Source of the DNA: Blastocatellia bacterium
GTDB taxonomy: Bacteria; Acidobacteriota; Blastocatellia; HR10; J050
Assembly: GCA_025054955.1 (NCBI GenBank)
Contig: JANWZE010000030.1
Location: forward strand, 1 to 64,000
DNA: 64,000 nt
Reading direction: 5' to 3'
The translations under genes and the position numbers were made by a program. The notes beneath the pieces are model-generated. The model did not search any database and was not told the origin of the DNA. It was given only the letters and a program-made list of their open reading frames with translations. Shown piece after piece: positions 8,042 to 16,968 of this stretch (position 1 is the first letter of the stretch; each line of letters begins with the position of its first letter).

Positions 8042-8558
8042 AGCTATGCTCCTTGATGATAAATCTGCTCCTTAGTTCTAAAGATTGAGTCGGCGAAACT
8101 CGAACATCGCTCTCGCCGTCCGCGTCTATAGATGAGCAATATGGTGAGCTCAGACGTAAAGTCTGTGTAAATTGTGAAGCCCAGTGCTGGTCATGCTGTC
8201 CCTTGTTATTTTTCAACAGGCTCTCGCCCATGGCTCGATTTACCGTTTCATAACCAAGCTGGCCGCGCTTACCAAAATATGACCGTCATTTTCCCCTCTC
8301 TTATGACTTCGCCCTCCGATTCACGTTATATCTCATGCCGTCATGAATGAATGTGAATGAATGAATGAATGAATTGATAAGCCTCGGCGAACGAGTCCAC
8401 AGGCTGAACGTCTGGCTATCTGCTGCTGCGGCGTTTGCCGACGCCGCAGAACGAAATTCATCCCGCACACCGTGAGACTCCATACCCAGATTGTAAAAAC
8501 CCGGTAAACTTTGCCTGCCTCCGATTGAGCCAACATGCCAACAGGGCGCGTGATCATT
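8042..8558. other. Gene-free spacer with GAAT microsatellite
   Basis: Between divergent transcription units there is no supported gene. At 8345-8374 seven GAAT tetranucleotides occur, interrupted once by GT, forming a short microsatellite. No other repeat family of this window is recognised here. Confidence 0.6.
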
Positions 8559-8564
8559 TATAAT
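8559..8564 (+). promoter_or_regulatory. -10 box of the histidine kinase operon
   Basis: A perfect TATAAT ends only 7 nt before the ATG at 8572, and no ribosome binding site exists. Transcription would begin at or within a base or so of the start codon, so the mRNA is predicted to be leaderless. The -35 region (8536-8541) is weak. Confidence 0.6.
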
Positions 8565-8571
8565 ACAAGCG

Positions 8572-10500
8572 ATGCAACGCATACGATGGAGACCAAACCT
8601 ACTAGGAATTCTGTTTGGCATCTTACTTGCCCTGCTGATCGTTTCTGGGTGGTTGGTCTATCGCTGGGTTAATCGCGTGAGCGTGGCGGATCGCCTCCAG
8701 CAGAAAGAGCTTGTGGAGACGGCGCTCCACAATGTTGATCGTGAATTTTCTGGGGCGCTTCAGGAGGCGCTCTCAATGTTTCGGCCCGTTTCTCGGCAGC
8801 GGACCATGAGCGATGTAGAGTCGGTGGTTGCCGAAGCGTATGCCCAATGGCGCAGCACGGCCGCGCATCCGCAACTGATCAAACAAATCAGCGTGGTCAC
8901 CATTGAGCCAGATGATAGCCTCACCTATCGCCGCTTCGAGCTTGAAGGGCGTCAGTTCAACCCGCAACCGTGGCCTGAGCCGCTGAATGATCTTCGCCAT
9001 CAGTTGCAGGAAATACAGCAGAGGCGCGTGCCGCCTCGACCGGTTCGCTCGCCTCATCCCCCGCTTATGTTTTCTCAGGACACGCCGGTGATGGTGTTTC
9101 CGCTGCTGACCGTTGCAACCGGCACGGCGCGGCCACTGACGCATCGCAATGAACGAGTGGATTCGCCAGCTTCTATCAGAGTAGCGCATCGTCACGGCTT
9201 GGGCTCGCCTCGTCAAGAGCAGTCAGGGCCGCCGGCGGCGGCAAGGCAAACTCAGCATGAACGACGGCAAGACGGTGAACGAGAACGACCGGGCGGGCCC
9301 CCACCGCCACGAGCAGGCCACCCACCGCCGGCTATTGAATTGATGGGGTGGTGCCTTGTTGAACTGGACGCCGCCTTCCTGCAACAGCAATTTCTCCCAG
9401 AGCTGGTCAAACGACATTTCAGCAGCGCCGAGCTGTCGAAGTATCGGCTGGCTGTGGTCACTGGCAATTCGCCGCGCCTGCTTTACACTTCAGACACGGC
9501 GCTGACCTCCGACGAGCTACTCTCGGTAGATGCTGCTACCATCTTGATGAAGCCGATGTCACCAGTGGCGACGAACCAGCCCGATGCACGGCGCGAAAAC
9601 GAGACAGCGGCAGCCGCCAATGCGCCAGCCGATGCTTGGCAACTGGTCGCCAAGCACACGGCCGGTTCGATTGACGCGGCCGTGAACGCGACCCGGCGTC
9701 GCAATCTAGGCATCGGCTTTGGACTGCTCGGTCTTGTTGGCAGCGGCACAGCGTTGCTGATGTGGACAGCGCACCGCGCGCGGGCCTTAGCACAACGCGA
9801 AATGGAATTGGTGGCCGGCGTCTCGCACGAGCTGCGCACGCCGTTGTCGGCCATTCAGTCGGCTGGATTCAACCTGTCGAGCGGGCGCGTCAAAGATGCT
9901 GACCGCGTCCAGCAGTACGGCATGATGATTCAGACGGAAAGCCGCCGACTCTCAGGGATGATCGAGCAAATGCTGAGCTACGCCGGTATTCAATCAGGCC
10001 GTAAGCAGTACGAATTTGTCCCGACATCGGTCGCCGAGCTGATCCGTCGTCTGCTGGCCGAGTACGCACCGGTCTTTGAGGACGCTGGCTGGCACGTTGA
10101 GACGCAGATTCAGGAGCCGCTGCCGCTCATTGAGGCTGATCCGCCAGCGTTGGAAAGCGCGATTAAGAATTTGCTTGAAAATGCCCTGAAGTATGCCGCC
10201 GAAGGAAAGTGGCTTCGCTTGAGCGCCCGCGCCGTGTCAAAGGCGAATCGGCCGGAGATCGAAATCAGCGTTGAAGATCGTGGCCCGGGCATTGACCCGC
10301 AAGATAAGCCTCACCTGTTCGACCCGTTCTATCGTGGTCGAGGATTGGCTGCATCGGCCATTCCCGGCGTTGGCCTGGGGTTGAGCCTCGTGCAACGCCA
10401 CGTGCAAGCGCATCGCGGGCGGCTCAGCGTCAAAACTGCGCCCGGACATGGAACCACATTCACGATCCATCTGCCGGCTCTACCGGATTCAGGTGAATGA
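8572..10500 (+). CDS. Membrane sensor histidine kinase
   Basis: This is a two-component sensor that autophosphorylates on His and passes phosphate to the regulator encoded 9 nt downstream. An N-terminal membrane helix (about 11-32) is followed by a long extracytoplasmic region containing a proline/arginine-rich stretch (about 236-260). A second helix (about 379-400) leads to the HisKA box SHELRTPLSA with the phospho-acceptor His near 419. The ATPase domain shows the N box NLLENALKYA near 535, DRGPGI near 570 and GVGLGLS near 601. At 642 residues it is a classical transmembrane kinase with an unrecognised sensor domain. The transcript appears leaderless. The ligand is unknown. Confidence 0.93.
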   Translation: MQRIRWRPNLLGILFGILLALLIVSGWLVYRWVNRVSVADRLQQKELVETALHNVDREFSGALQEALSMFRPVSRQRTMSDVESVVAEAYAQWRSTAAHPQLIKQISVVTIEPDDSLTYRRFELEGRQFNPQPWPEPLNDLRHQLQEIQQRRVPPRPVRSPHPPLMFSQDTPVMVFPLLTVATGTARPLTHRNERVDSPASIRVAHRHGLGSPRQEQSGPPAAARQTQHERRQDGERERPGGPPPPRAGHPPPAIELMGWCLVELDAAFLQQQFLPELVKRHFSSAELSKYRLAVVTGNSPRLLYTSDTALTSDELLSVDAATILMKPMSPVATNQPDARRENETAAAANAPADAWQLVAKHTAGSIDAAVNATRRRNLGIGFGLLGLVGSGTALLMWTAHRARALAQREMELVAGVSHELRTPLSAIQSAGFNLSSGRVKDADRVQQYGMMIQTESRRLSGMIEQMLSYAGIQSGRKQYEFVPTSVAELIRRLLAEYAPVFEDAGWHVETQIQEPLPLIEADPPALESAIKNLLENALKYAAEGKWLRLSARAVSKANRPEIEISVEDRGPGIDPQDKPHLFDPFYRGRGLAASAIPGVGLGLSLVQRHVQAHRGRLSVKTAPGHGTTFTIHLPALPDSGE

Positions 10501-10509
10501 GAACGCATC

Positions 10510-11217
10510 ATGAATAAGACGTCACGTCGCCTGTTGCTGGTTGAAGACGAATTGGGACTGGTCATGACGTTGACCGATCTGTTGACCAGCGAAGCGTATC
10601 AGGTCGAAACGGCGCATGATGGGCAGAAAGCCCTCGACATGGCCTTGGATGGGCGATTTGATCTGATCATTCTCGATATCATGTTGCCGGGAAAAAACGG
10701 ATTTGATGTATGCCGTGATTTGCGTCAGCGCGGCGTGCAAACGCCGATTCTGATGCTGACCGCGCGTGGGCAGATTGTAGACAAGGTGCTGGGATTCAAA
10801 CTGGGGGCTGACGATTACCTGACCAAACCGTTTGATCCTTCGGAACTGCTGGCCCGCATCGAGGCGCTGTTGCGCCGAGCGCCGGCAGCCGATACAGCCA
10901 AGATGCCTGAGACATTTCAATTCGGGTCTGTGGTGGTGGATGTGCCTCGCACCAGCGTGCAGCGGAACGGTCAACCGGTAGAACTCTCGGCGCGCGAGTT
11001 TGAGCTTCTCTGTTATTTCATTCAACATCGCGGCCTCACGGTCTCGCGCGAGCAATTATTGCGGGACGTGTGGGGCTACGACGCGGCTGTCGTGACGCGC
11101 ACGGTAGATGTTCACGTCGGCTTGCTGCGTCAAAAGCTCGAAGATGATCCCAAAAATCCTCGTCATTTCTTGACCGTGCGCGGGTTCGGCTACAAGTTCG
11201 TGGACGAAAATCCATAG
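10510..11217 (+). CDS. OmpR/PhoB-family response regulator
   Basis: The 235-residue regulator has a receiver domain (about 8-120) with the acidic pocket VEDE, phospho-acceptor D56 in ILDIMLP, T84 in LTAR and K106 in LTKPFD. A C-terminal winged-helix DNA-binding domain of the OmpR type follows, containing LSAREFELLCYF, TVDVHVGLLRQKL and TVRGFGYKF. It is encoded 9 nt after the kinase gene and is its evident partner. Targets are unknown. No operator-like repeat is evident near its own promoter. Confidence 0.95.
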   Translation: MNKTSRRLLLVEDELGLVMTLTDLLTSEAYQVETAHDGQKALDMALDGRFDLIILDIMLPGKNGFDVCRDLRQRGVQTPILMLTARGQIVDKVLGFKLGADDYLTKPFDPSELLARIEALLRRAPAADTAKMPETFQFGSVVVDVPRTSVQRNGQPVELSAREFELLCYFIQHRGLTVSREQLLRDVWGYDAAVVTRTVDVHVGLLRQKLEDDPKNPRHFLTVRGFGYKFVDENP

Positions 11218-11940
11218 CAAGACCGGTGTGACATCCGCGCGCCGTATGACGCGCCAGAGAAACGTTGTCATACCGATAGACTGGAGAAAGGCCCATGTTT
11301 GATGAGCGGCATGGAGAGCAGCAGCAGGACGCCCCAAGCGGCCGTCTCCGATTTTCTGCGCGCGTTTTATCACATCGTCATGATGATGGGTCAGCATCCA
11401 GAGGCCGCACAAGCGGTCTGTGACAACGTAGGCAGACGCGCAACGTCTGGAAGGCAGAGGTCCCAGCTCAGCTCGTGCCGGAGGCGCAAACAGCGGGTAG
11501 CCAGACGTGCAACGTCTGGAACAGCAGAGCTCCCAGCTCAGCTCGCGCCGGAGGCGCAAACAGCAGGTAGCCAGACGTGCAACGTCTGGAACAGTAGACC
11601 GAACAATCGTGGCGCGTTGGAGACGCGCCGAGATGTGCGCGCGCGTGGCCAGCGACCAGACAGCATAAACGAGCCGATGGTAGAGCGAAGTGGCGCCCCT
11701 TCAGGGCGCGAGCTTAACCAGACGTTTCACGTCTGGCTCCCCTCTGATGGGCGGCTGCTGCCGCCGCTGCTCGGAGCTCGGTCGGTTGCACCACACCTCA
11801 GCGGGCACCCACACGGCGACGAGCTACAAAGAACATGGTTTTTTCCGCAATTGGCATACCCGTGCATGGAGCCGTGCGAGACTTGCCGATTATGCTATGA
11901 TTGCGCCTTGTGAAATACATTGCTTATGGAGGAGACACTC
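11218..11940. other. Repeat-filled spacer without a supported gene
   Basis: Long open frames across this stretch are low-complexity readings through repeats. It holds the 70-bp tandem repeat at 11428-11600 and a third exact palindrome CCAGACGTTTCACGTCTGG at 11718-11736. The right end of an R2-like repeat (ATGGTTTTTTCCGCAATTGGCATAC) is near 11836-11860. TATGCT/TATGAT candidate -10 boxes at 11891-11901 probably serve trxB. Confidence 0.6.
11428..11600. repeat. 70-bp tandem repeat with CCAGACGT/ACGTCTGG palindromes
   Basis: Two and a half units start at about 11428, 11497 and 11567. Units two and three begin with the perfect palindrome CCAGACGT-GCA-ACGTCTGG (11501-11519, 11571-11589); unit one carries a decayed version. 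The intervening part (CCCAGCTCAGCTCG, GCCGGAGGCGCAAACAGC) is also conserved. Confidence 0.8.
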
Positions 11941-12945
11941 ATGACTGAACAAAACGGGCATGCGTCGCCCGCGCCAGATCTTTCTGCGTTCGCTGCCATT
12001 GATTTTTCTGCTGCTGAACATCGCACGGTGATCATCATCGGCACCGGCCCAGCCGGACTGACGGCGGCGCTTTACGCAGCGCGAGCGAATTTGAACCCGC
12101 TGGTCCTGAGAGGCCCGGAGCCGGGCGGGCAATTGATCACCACGACCGAGGTGGAAAACTACCCTGGATTTCCCAACGGGATACTGGGGCCGGAGTTAAT
12201 GCAGTTGTTTGAGCAACAGGCCGCGCGCTTTGGCGCTGACCTGCGCTTCGGAACGATTACGGCTGTGGACTTCTCACAGCGGCCATTCCGCTTGTTGCAA
12301 GACGGCAAGAAGCCGCTGCTGGCCGATGCCGTGATCATTGCCACCGGCGCGTCAGCCAAGTATATCGGCTTAGAAAATGAGAAACGGCTGATCGGTCGTG
12401 GCGTCTCAGCGTGTGCCACATGCGACGGCGCATTCTTCAAAGGATTGGAGCTGGCCGTCGTCGGCGGCGGAGATACGGCGATGGAAGAGTCGCTCTTCCT
12501 GACCCGATTCTCGCCCAGAGTCTACGTCATCCATCGGCGTGACCAATTGCGTGCGTCAAAGATCATGCAGGAGCGCGCGCGGGCTAACGAGAAAATCACG
12601 TTCATCTGGAACACCGTCGTTGAGGACGTATTGGGAGATACGCAGGTCGAAGGAGTGGTCTTGAGGAACGTCAAAACAGGCGACATCTCGACGCTGCCTG
12701 TGAAAGGCTTATTCGTCGCCATCGGGCACAAGCCCAACACCGATATTTTCCGCGGCTGGCTTGACATGGATGAGATCGGATATATTCGGACCCGTCCCGG
12801 CTCCACATACACCACTATCCCCGGTGTCTTCGCCTGTGGCGATGCGCAAGATCGAGTGTATCGCCAAGCCGTCACCGCGGCGGGGAGCGGCTGCATGGCT
12901 GCTATTGATGCGGAGCGATGGTTGGCCGAGCACTTGAACGCATAG
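11941..12945 (+). CDS. trxB: Thioredoxin reductase
   Basis: This flavoenzyme transfers electrons from NADPH to thioredoxin in the cytoplasm. Counting from the ATG at 11941 it has 334 residues, with about 25 extra residues before the usual start. The FAD loop GTGPAGL is at 34-40, the redox pair C158-A-T-C161 followed by DG is typical, the NADPH-binding GGGDTA is at 175-180, and HRRDQLRA is the usual NADPH-selecting segment. The C-terminal GVFACGD FAD motif is present. GGAGGAG lies directly before the ATG, so the in-frame TTG at 11920, upstream of that site, is rejected. TATGAT about 40 nt upstream is a candidate -10 box. Confidence 0.95.
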   Translation: MTEQNGHASPAPDLSAFAAIDFSAAEHRTVIIIGTGPAGLTAALYAARANLNPLVLRGPEPGGQLITTTEVENYPGFPNGILGPELMQLFEQQAARFGADLRFGTITAVDFSQRPFRLLQDGKKPLLADAVIIATGASAKYIGLENEKRLIGRGVSACATCDGAFFKGLELAVVGGGDTAMEESLFLTRFSPRVYVIHRRDQLRASKIMQERARANEKITFIWNTVVEDVLGDTQVEGVVLRNVKTGDISTLPVKGLFVAIGHKPNTDIFRGWLDMDEIGYIRTRPGSTYTTIPGVFACGDAQDRVYRQAVTAAGSGCMAAIDAERWLAEHLNA

Positions 12946-13102
12946 TTCAAGCGTAGTTGATGGGGCGTTGATGGGGCAGCGACGCGCTGAATTTTTTCCC
13001 GTCCCACTCACCTGAACCGGCGTCTTTAATAGTGTGAGAACACAGACGGCACAGCGCACCGGTGAGAACCGGTGCACAATGGAAAATGAAGGAGGACTTA
13101 TT

Positions 13103-13603
13103 ATGAAGAACAAGATCATGATTGCCCTGAGCTCGATCCTGTTGCTCACTTCCGGCGTAGTCTATGCGGCAACGGACGTGACTCAAACGAGCGTCGTCAA
13201 GCCGGCTACCGTTCAGGATGAACATGCGCCTGGCTATGGCCCCGGTGGACGGCGTCACCGGCGCCTGGCAGCTCGCATTGCTCGCCGGTTGGACCTGACG
13301 GAGGCGCAAAAAGAACAAATCAAGGCTATCCATCAAGCGGAAAAGCAGACCATCAAACCGTTGCTCGACCAGCTTCAGGCGATTCACCGTCAACTGCGCG
13401 CTATGACCGGCAGCGAGCCGTTCAATGAAGCGCAGGTCCGCGCACTGGCCGAGCAGAAGGCGAAAGTCATCGCTGAGCTGACGGTCGCACGCGAGCGCAT
13501 CAAATCAAAAGTGATGGCCGTTTTGACGCCGGAGCAACGAGCCAAACTCAACCAAATGCGCGAGCGGGCACGTGAGCGCTTCCTCAGACACCTGTCTAAT
13601 TGA
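13103..13603 (+). CDS. Spy/CpxP-like periplasmic protein (LTxxQ)
   Basis: The 166-residue protein has a signal peptide (about 1-21, ending VYAA) and a helical basic mature part. It contains two LTxxQ motifs, LTEAQKEQIK and LTPEQRAKLN, which define the Spy/CpxP family of periplasmic chaperones and stress sensors. GGAGGA at 13091-13096 fixes the ATG at 13103; the longer upstream frame has no such signal. A strong intrinsic terminator follows the stop codon. It stands alone after trxB. A metal-resistance or envelope-stress role is possible, but no partner gene is nearby. Confidence 0.82.
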   Translation: MKNKIMIALSSILLLTSGVVYAATDVTQTSVVKPATVQDEHAPGYGPGGRRHRRLAARIARRLDLTEAQKEQIKAIHQAEKQTIKPLLDQLQAIHRQLRAMTGSEPFNEAQVRALAEQKAKVIAELTVARERIKSKVMAVLTPEQRAKLNQMRERARERFLRHLSN

Positions 13604-13635
13604 AGGTTCAGGTTCACCCTGCATCATCAGTGATC

Positions 13636-13668
13636 AGGACGAGCGACACCCGCTCGTCCTTTCTTTTT
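13636..13668 (+). terminator. Rho-independent terminator
   Basis: A perfect 10-bp stem (AGGACGAGCG / CGCTCGTCCT) with a 5-nt loop is followed by TTTCTTTTT, 32 nt after the Spy-like gene. Confidence 0.9.
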
Positions 13669-13775
13669 CCACAAGAGCCGAAACAGACCTGCCAGACCCG
13701 CTGACGAGACAACCCGGTTCATACATCCTTGGTGACGAGCGTGGGAGCAGAGAGAAAAATCCAAACTCCTCAGAA

Positions 13776-13850
13776 AAAGTGGCACGCATTCCTGCCTGTG
13801 GCGTTTTTCATCGTTTCTGGGCGTCGTCCGGACGGCATGCAGAACTTCTC
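13776..13850 (+). repeat. Dispersed hairpin repeat R4/R3 hybrid
   Basis: AGAAAAAGTGGCACGC-ATTCC-TGCCTGT is followed by GCGTTTTTCATCGTTTCTGGGCGTCGTCC and CATGCAGAACTTCTCT. The minus strand of 60714-60845 is nearly the same sequence, so this is one mobile-looking unit in two places. Confidence 0.75.
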
Positions 13851-13852
13851 TG

Positions 13853-13960
13853 AAAAATGCAGGCACAGATTCACTGACGAACAGACTTTTCAATCAATCA
13901 ACCAGTGAATCTGGTGCTTGTTCTCTATTATCTCCGGGTATCGTTGCTAACGACAGAGAC
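13853..13960 (+). repeat. Dispersed hairpin repeat R3, copy 2
   Basis: GGCACAGATTCACTGA and TCAGTGAATC...GTGCTTGTTCT form the hairpin arms typical of R3. The tail has diverged. It abuts the R4 hybrid at 13776-13850, and together they fill the spacer 13669-14042 before the racemase gene; no gene is seen there. Confidence 0.7.
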
Positions 13961-14042
13961 CTCTGCTCAAACAGCTCGCATCGTAGACAGGCCGTCGAGC
14001 GCTTGCTACACTACCCGCTCAATCTGATGGCGAGTAGAACCC

Positions 14043-15221
14043 ATGATGAAGCAAGCTTTGGAAGGAATTTGCATCGTTGATCTATCGCGGCTGCTGCCCG
14101 GTCCCTATTGCTCGATGCTCTTGGCCGACCTGGGCGCTGAGGTGATTAAAGTGGAAGACCCGCATCTGGGCGACCCAACACGTTGGACACCGCCTCAGAC
14201 GCACGACACCGGCATTGTATTTCTCAATCTCAATCGCAATAAGCGCAGCTTGACGCTCAATCTGAAAGACCCGCGTGGCGTCGCCATTTTTCATCGGCTC
14301 GCCGAGCGGGCTGATGTCATCCTGGAAACATTTCGGCCGGGCGTCATGGATCGTCTGGGCATCGGCTACAAGGCGATTGCGGCCATCAATCCACAGATCG
14401 TCTATTGTTCGCTCACCGGTTATGGGCAAAGCGGGCCGTACCGTGACCGGAGCGGCCACGACCTGAATTACATTAGTCTGGCCGGTATTCTGGGACTCAC
14501 CACCGATCAAGAAGGCCGACCCACGATTCCGGGAACACAGATCGCTGACCTGGCCGGCGCGATGGCGGCTACGATTGCCATCCTGGCCGCTCTGCTGGCA
14601 CGCCAGCGATTAGGTCATGGGCAGTACATTGACGTGGCCATGACTGACGTGGCCGTCAGCCTGCTGACTGTCGCAGCGGCCAGCGCGTTTGCCGGCCACC
14701 CGTTACCGGTCGGCGGACGCTTTGAGCTGAACGGACGATTCCCCTTCTTCAACATCTACGAGACAAGCGACGGAGGCTTTGTGTCGCTGGGCGCGCTCGA
14801 ACCTAAATTCTGGCAGGAGTTCTGCCGCGTCGTTGGGCGAGCGGACTGGCTGGACAAGCAATTTGTTTCTGATCAAGAGCGCGAGCACTTGTTCGCCGAG
14901 CTGCGTCAGCTCTTCCGCTCCAAGTCGCGCCGCGAGTGGCAAGAGATTTTCGCCGACGCCGATGCTTGCTGTGAACCGGTTCTCTCACTCGATGAGGCCT
15001 TCTCGCACCCACAGGTACAACATCGTCAGATGATCGTTGACGTGCCGGAGCCGGGACGTGGCACCGTTCGACATTTAGCCTCGCCGTTGAAATTGTCCGA
15101 GACACCACCCTCAATACGAACGCCAGCGCCTCAGCTTGGTCAGCACACGCTCACGATCCTACACGAGCTCGGTTATACGGAGGCTGAATGTCAGGAATTG
15201 AAGCAGGCCGGCGTCATTTGA
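14043..15221 (+). CDS. Alpha-methylacyl-CoA racemase-like (CaiB/BaiF family III) enzyme
   Basis: The 392-residue protein belongs to the family III CoA-transferase fold (LSRLLPGPYCSMLLADLGAEVIKVE at the N-terminus). Residues used by alpha-methylacyl-CoA racemases appear conserved: H139-D140 in SGHDLNY, D169 in IADLAGA and E253 in GALEPKFW. They correspond to the His, Asp and Glu of the mycobacterial racemase. This favours epimerisation of 2-methylacyl-CoAs in branched-fatty-acid oxidation over formyl- or carnitine-CoA transfer, which uses an Asp nucleophile. The two start codons ATG ATG are adjacent. It stands alone, so the substrate rests on these residues only. Confidence 0.85.
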   Translation: MMKQALEGICIVDLSRLLPGPYCSMLLADLGAEVIKVEDPHLGDPTRWTPPQTHDTGIVFLNLNRNKRSLTLNLKDPRGVAIFHRLAERADVILETFRPGVMDRLGIGYKAIAAINPQIVYCSLTGYGQSGPYRDRSGHDLNYISLAGILGLTTDQEGRPTIPGTQIADLAGAMAATIAILAALLARQRLGHGQYIDVAMTDVAVSLLTVAAASAFAGHPLPVGGRFELNGRFPFFNIYETSDGGFVSLGALEPKFWQEFCRVVGRADWLDKQFVSDQEREHLFAELRQLFRSKSRREWQEIFADADACCEPVLSLDEAFSHPQVQHRQMIVDVPEPGRGTVRHLASPLKLSETPPSIRTPAPQLGQHTLTILHELGYTEAECQELKQAGVI

Positions 15222-15357
15222 ATTTCCGATGCCCCTGCTGTCAATGGTTAAAGCCTCTTGTGGTAGCATCAACGTGCAATTGTGAAGGTCACCACAAATG
15301 CATGATGCACCTCAGCTCGGAAAAAGGCTGAAGCCGCGGTTCAGGGGAATCTTTTCA

Positions 15358-15485
15358 AATGTTCGATCAAGAACATTGGCACGGCTGCAGCCGCACTATG
15401 CTGAGTGCCGGTCGGAGACGCAACTCTTACACACGTTCGATCAGGCAACTCTTACACACGTTCGATCAGAAACATTGGCACGGCC
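15358..15485. repeat. Partial duplications of the 3' end of the ATP-grasp gene
   Basis: A 24-bp unit CAACTCTTACACACGTTCGATCAG occurs at 15421 and 15446. The adjoining GTTCGATCA-GAAACATTGGCACGGC at 15461-15485, which encodes the last residues of the ATP-grasp enzyme, recurs as GTTCGATCAAGAACATTGGCACGGC at 15361-15385. Small duplications have therefore occurred at and beyond the gene's stop codon. Confidence 0.75.
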
Positions 15486-16798
15486 GAGCCGCCGCCAGCG
15501 CTGACATTGAGCAGGGCGGCCGCCGAAAGTCGGATGCCGCAGCCTTCAGCTCGGCGCCCATGCCAGACATAGGGATCAACATCGAAGTAACGATCCGCTA
15601 GCAGCACCTGTCCATCATGGTAGGTTGGATACGGTTCCGAGCCGATGCCGACCCGCTCCTGCACAACAAACGAACCAGCCAACGCCTCAGCCATCGCCTG
15701 TTCCCAGACGGTTTGATCGCACTCCCAACCAAGCGTCACGCCGCGACCGCCATATTCTCCATTTGGTTTAAGCACCAAGCGATCTTTGTTGCGCTGGACA
15801 AACGGTATGAGGTCAATTCTCTCTCCCCGATAGCTCGTATACCCTTGCTGGAACTTGCGCGTCCAGGGAATGTGTTCAGCAAGCGCGGCTTGCTCTTCGG
15901 CGTCGTATAGATGCGCATAGGCCGGATCACTCAACAAAACGAACGTCATCTTCTTGTAGAGCATCTGTACCTGAAACGCATTGACGACACAGACCGCTCC
16001 ATCACGAGCCGCATGGAAGAGCGGATGATCCAGTCCGTATTTGTCGAGCAATTCGCCGGTCACCACGCGCTTGTACACTATGTCAATCTCCATATCACCA
16101 GCTCGCAGCTTACCATGACTGTAGCTGAGCTCATCAGGATCAACAATGACAGACTCGTAGCCTTCCGCGCGGAGATGGTCTTGATAGATCAAGAACTCGT
16201 TGTAAGTTTTGACTGTCCGCCAATCCACAATGGCAATGCGCGGCTCACGCCGTCCACCCCATTGCACGTAACTGTCCAGCAATGCGTCAAGATGAAAATC
16301 GCGGATGGGAAAGCTGGCCAGCGAATATCGCCGAGAAAATTGCTGCATGACCGGTGAGTAAAGAAACACCTCGCTCAACACATCGCCGTAAAACAGGCCA
16401 CCAGGACTTTCAGCGTTGTATTCAACAAACTGGAACCGGCCATCTTCGTCGAGAAATGCGTCCAACCGTGCGCTCACATCGGGCGCAGGGAATCCGGCTG
16501 GAATCATCACGACCTGCTCTTCTAACGGCGTCAAGTCCATCTGCGCGCGCAATTGATCGTCAGCCATCAGCGCCTGATAGAGTTTGCTGATCGCCCGCAG
16601 CACAAGCTCGGTTTTCGCTTTGATCCGGTCATACACAGTCGCTTCAATGAAAAATGGCCGCAGCACGTGGCAGACCGGCCTCTCGCCAAATGAGAGACGG
16701 CGTTGCTCGGTCGCTTCGACCAACATCGCGTGCATCCGCGCCGCCATGTCACCGGCGGCCAGTAAATCGTGATAATAAGAAATTGCTTCGTTGATCAT
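15452..16798 (-). CDS. Circularly permuted ATP-grasp ligase-like protein
   Basis: The 448-residue protein resembles circularly permuted ATP-grasp enzymes (glutathionylspermidine-synthase-like fold), which join a carboxylate to an amine through an acyl-phosphate. EYNAESPGG at 126-134 looks like the metal- and substrate-binding segment, [12 protein letters not shown] at 343-354 is the ATP-binding glycine loop, and VVQERV at 378-383 is the strand that contacts the adenine. No glutaminase or CHAP domain is present. It is the last gene of a co-directional block with ProC, a conventional ATP-grasp enzyme and an aldo/keto reductase. The gene's 3' end has been partly duplicated. The substrate is unknown. 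Confidence 0.7.
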   Translation of the reverse strand: MINEAISYYHDLLAAGDMAARMHAMLVEATEQRRLSFGERPVCHVLRPFFIEATVYDRIKAKTELVLRAISKLYQALMADDQLRAQMDLTPLEEQVVMIPAGFPAPDVSARLDAFLDEDGRFQFVEYNAESPGGLFYGDVLSEVFLYSPVMQQFSRRYSLASFPIRDFHLDALLDSYVQWGGRREPRIAIVDWRTVKTYNEFLIYQDHLRAEGYESVIVDPDELSYSHGKLRAGDMEIDIVYKRVVTGELLDKYGLDHPLFHAARDGAVCVVNAFQVQMLYKKMTFVLLSDPAYAHLYDAEEQAALAEHIPWTRKFQQGYTSYRGERIDLIPFVQRNKDRLVLKPNGEYGGRGVTLGWECDQTVWEQAMAEALAGSFVVQERVGIGSEPYPTYHDGQVLLADRYFDVDPYVWHGRRAEGCGIRLSAAALLNVSAGGGSAVPMFLIERV

Positions 16799-16820
16799 AC
16801 TCCCCTACCGGAGGCGCGGA

Positions 16821-16921
16821 GCCGGTAACGACCGAGCTATTGCCACCGACCGGCGCTTGCTGGATGATGGTCAGCTCTCCTGCGCGGCGCGCAGCCGGTA
16901 ACGACCGGGCTGTTGCCAGCG
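16821..16921. repeat. 73-bp-period direct repeat between proC and ATP-grasp gene
   Basis: GCCGGTAACGACCG-GCT-TTGCCA is found at 16821 and 16894 with two mismatches. It lies in the 170-nt gap between proC and the circularly permuted ATP-grasp gene. Confidence 0.65.
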
Positions 16922-16968
16922 GAGGCAGCTCTCAAAGAAATGAGCCAATTGGTCATCGGCGACGCCGC

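Noticed and set aside
11299-11913. A 204-codon open frame after the response regulator
   Set aside because: It runs through the 70-bp tandem repeats, encodes repeated Arg/Ser-rich peptide, has no ribosome binding site and no recognisable domain.
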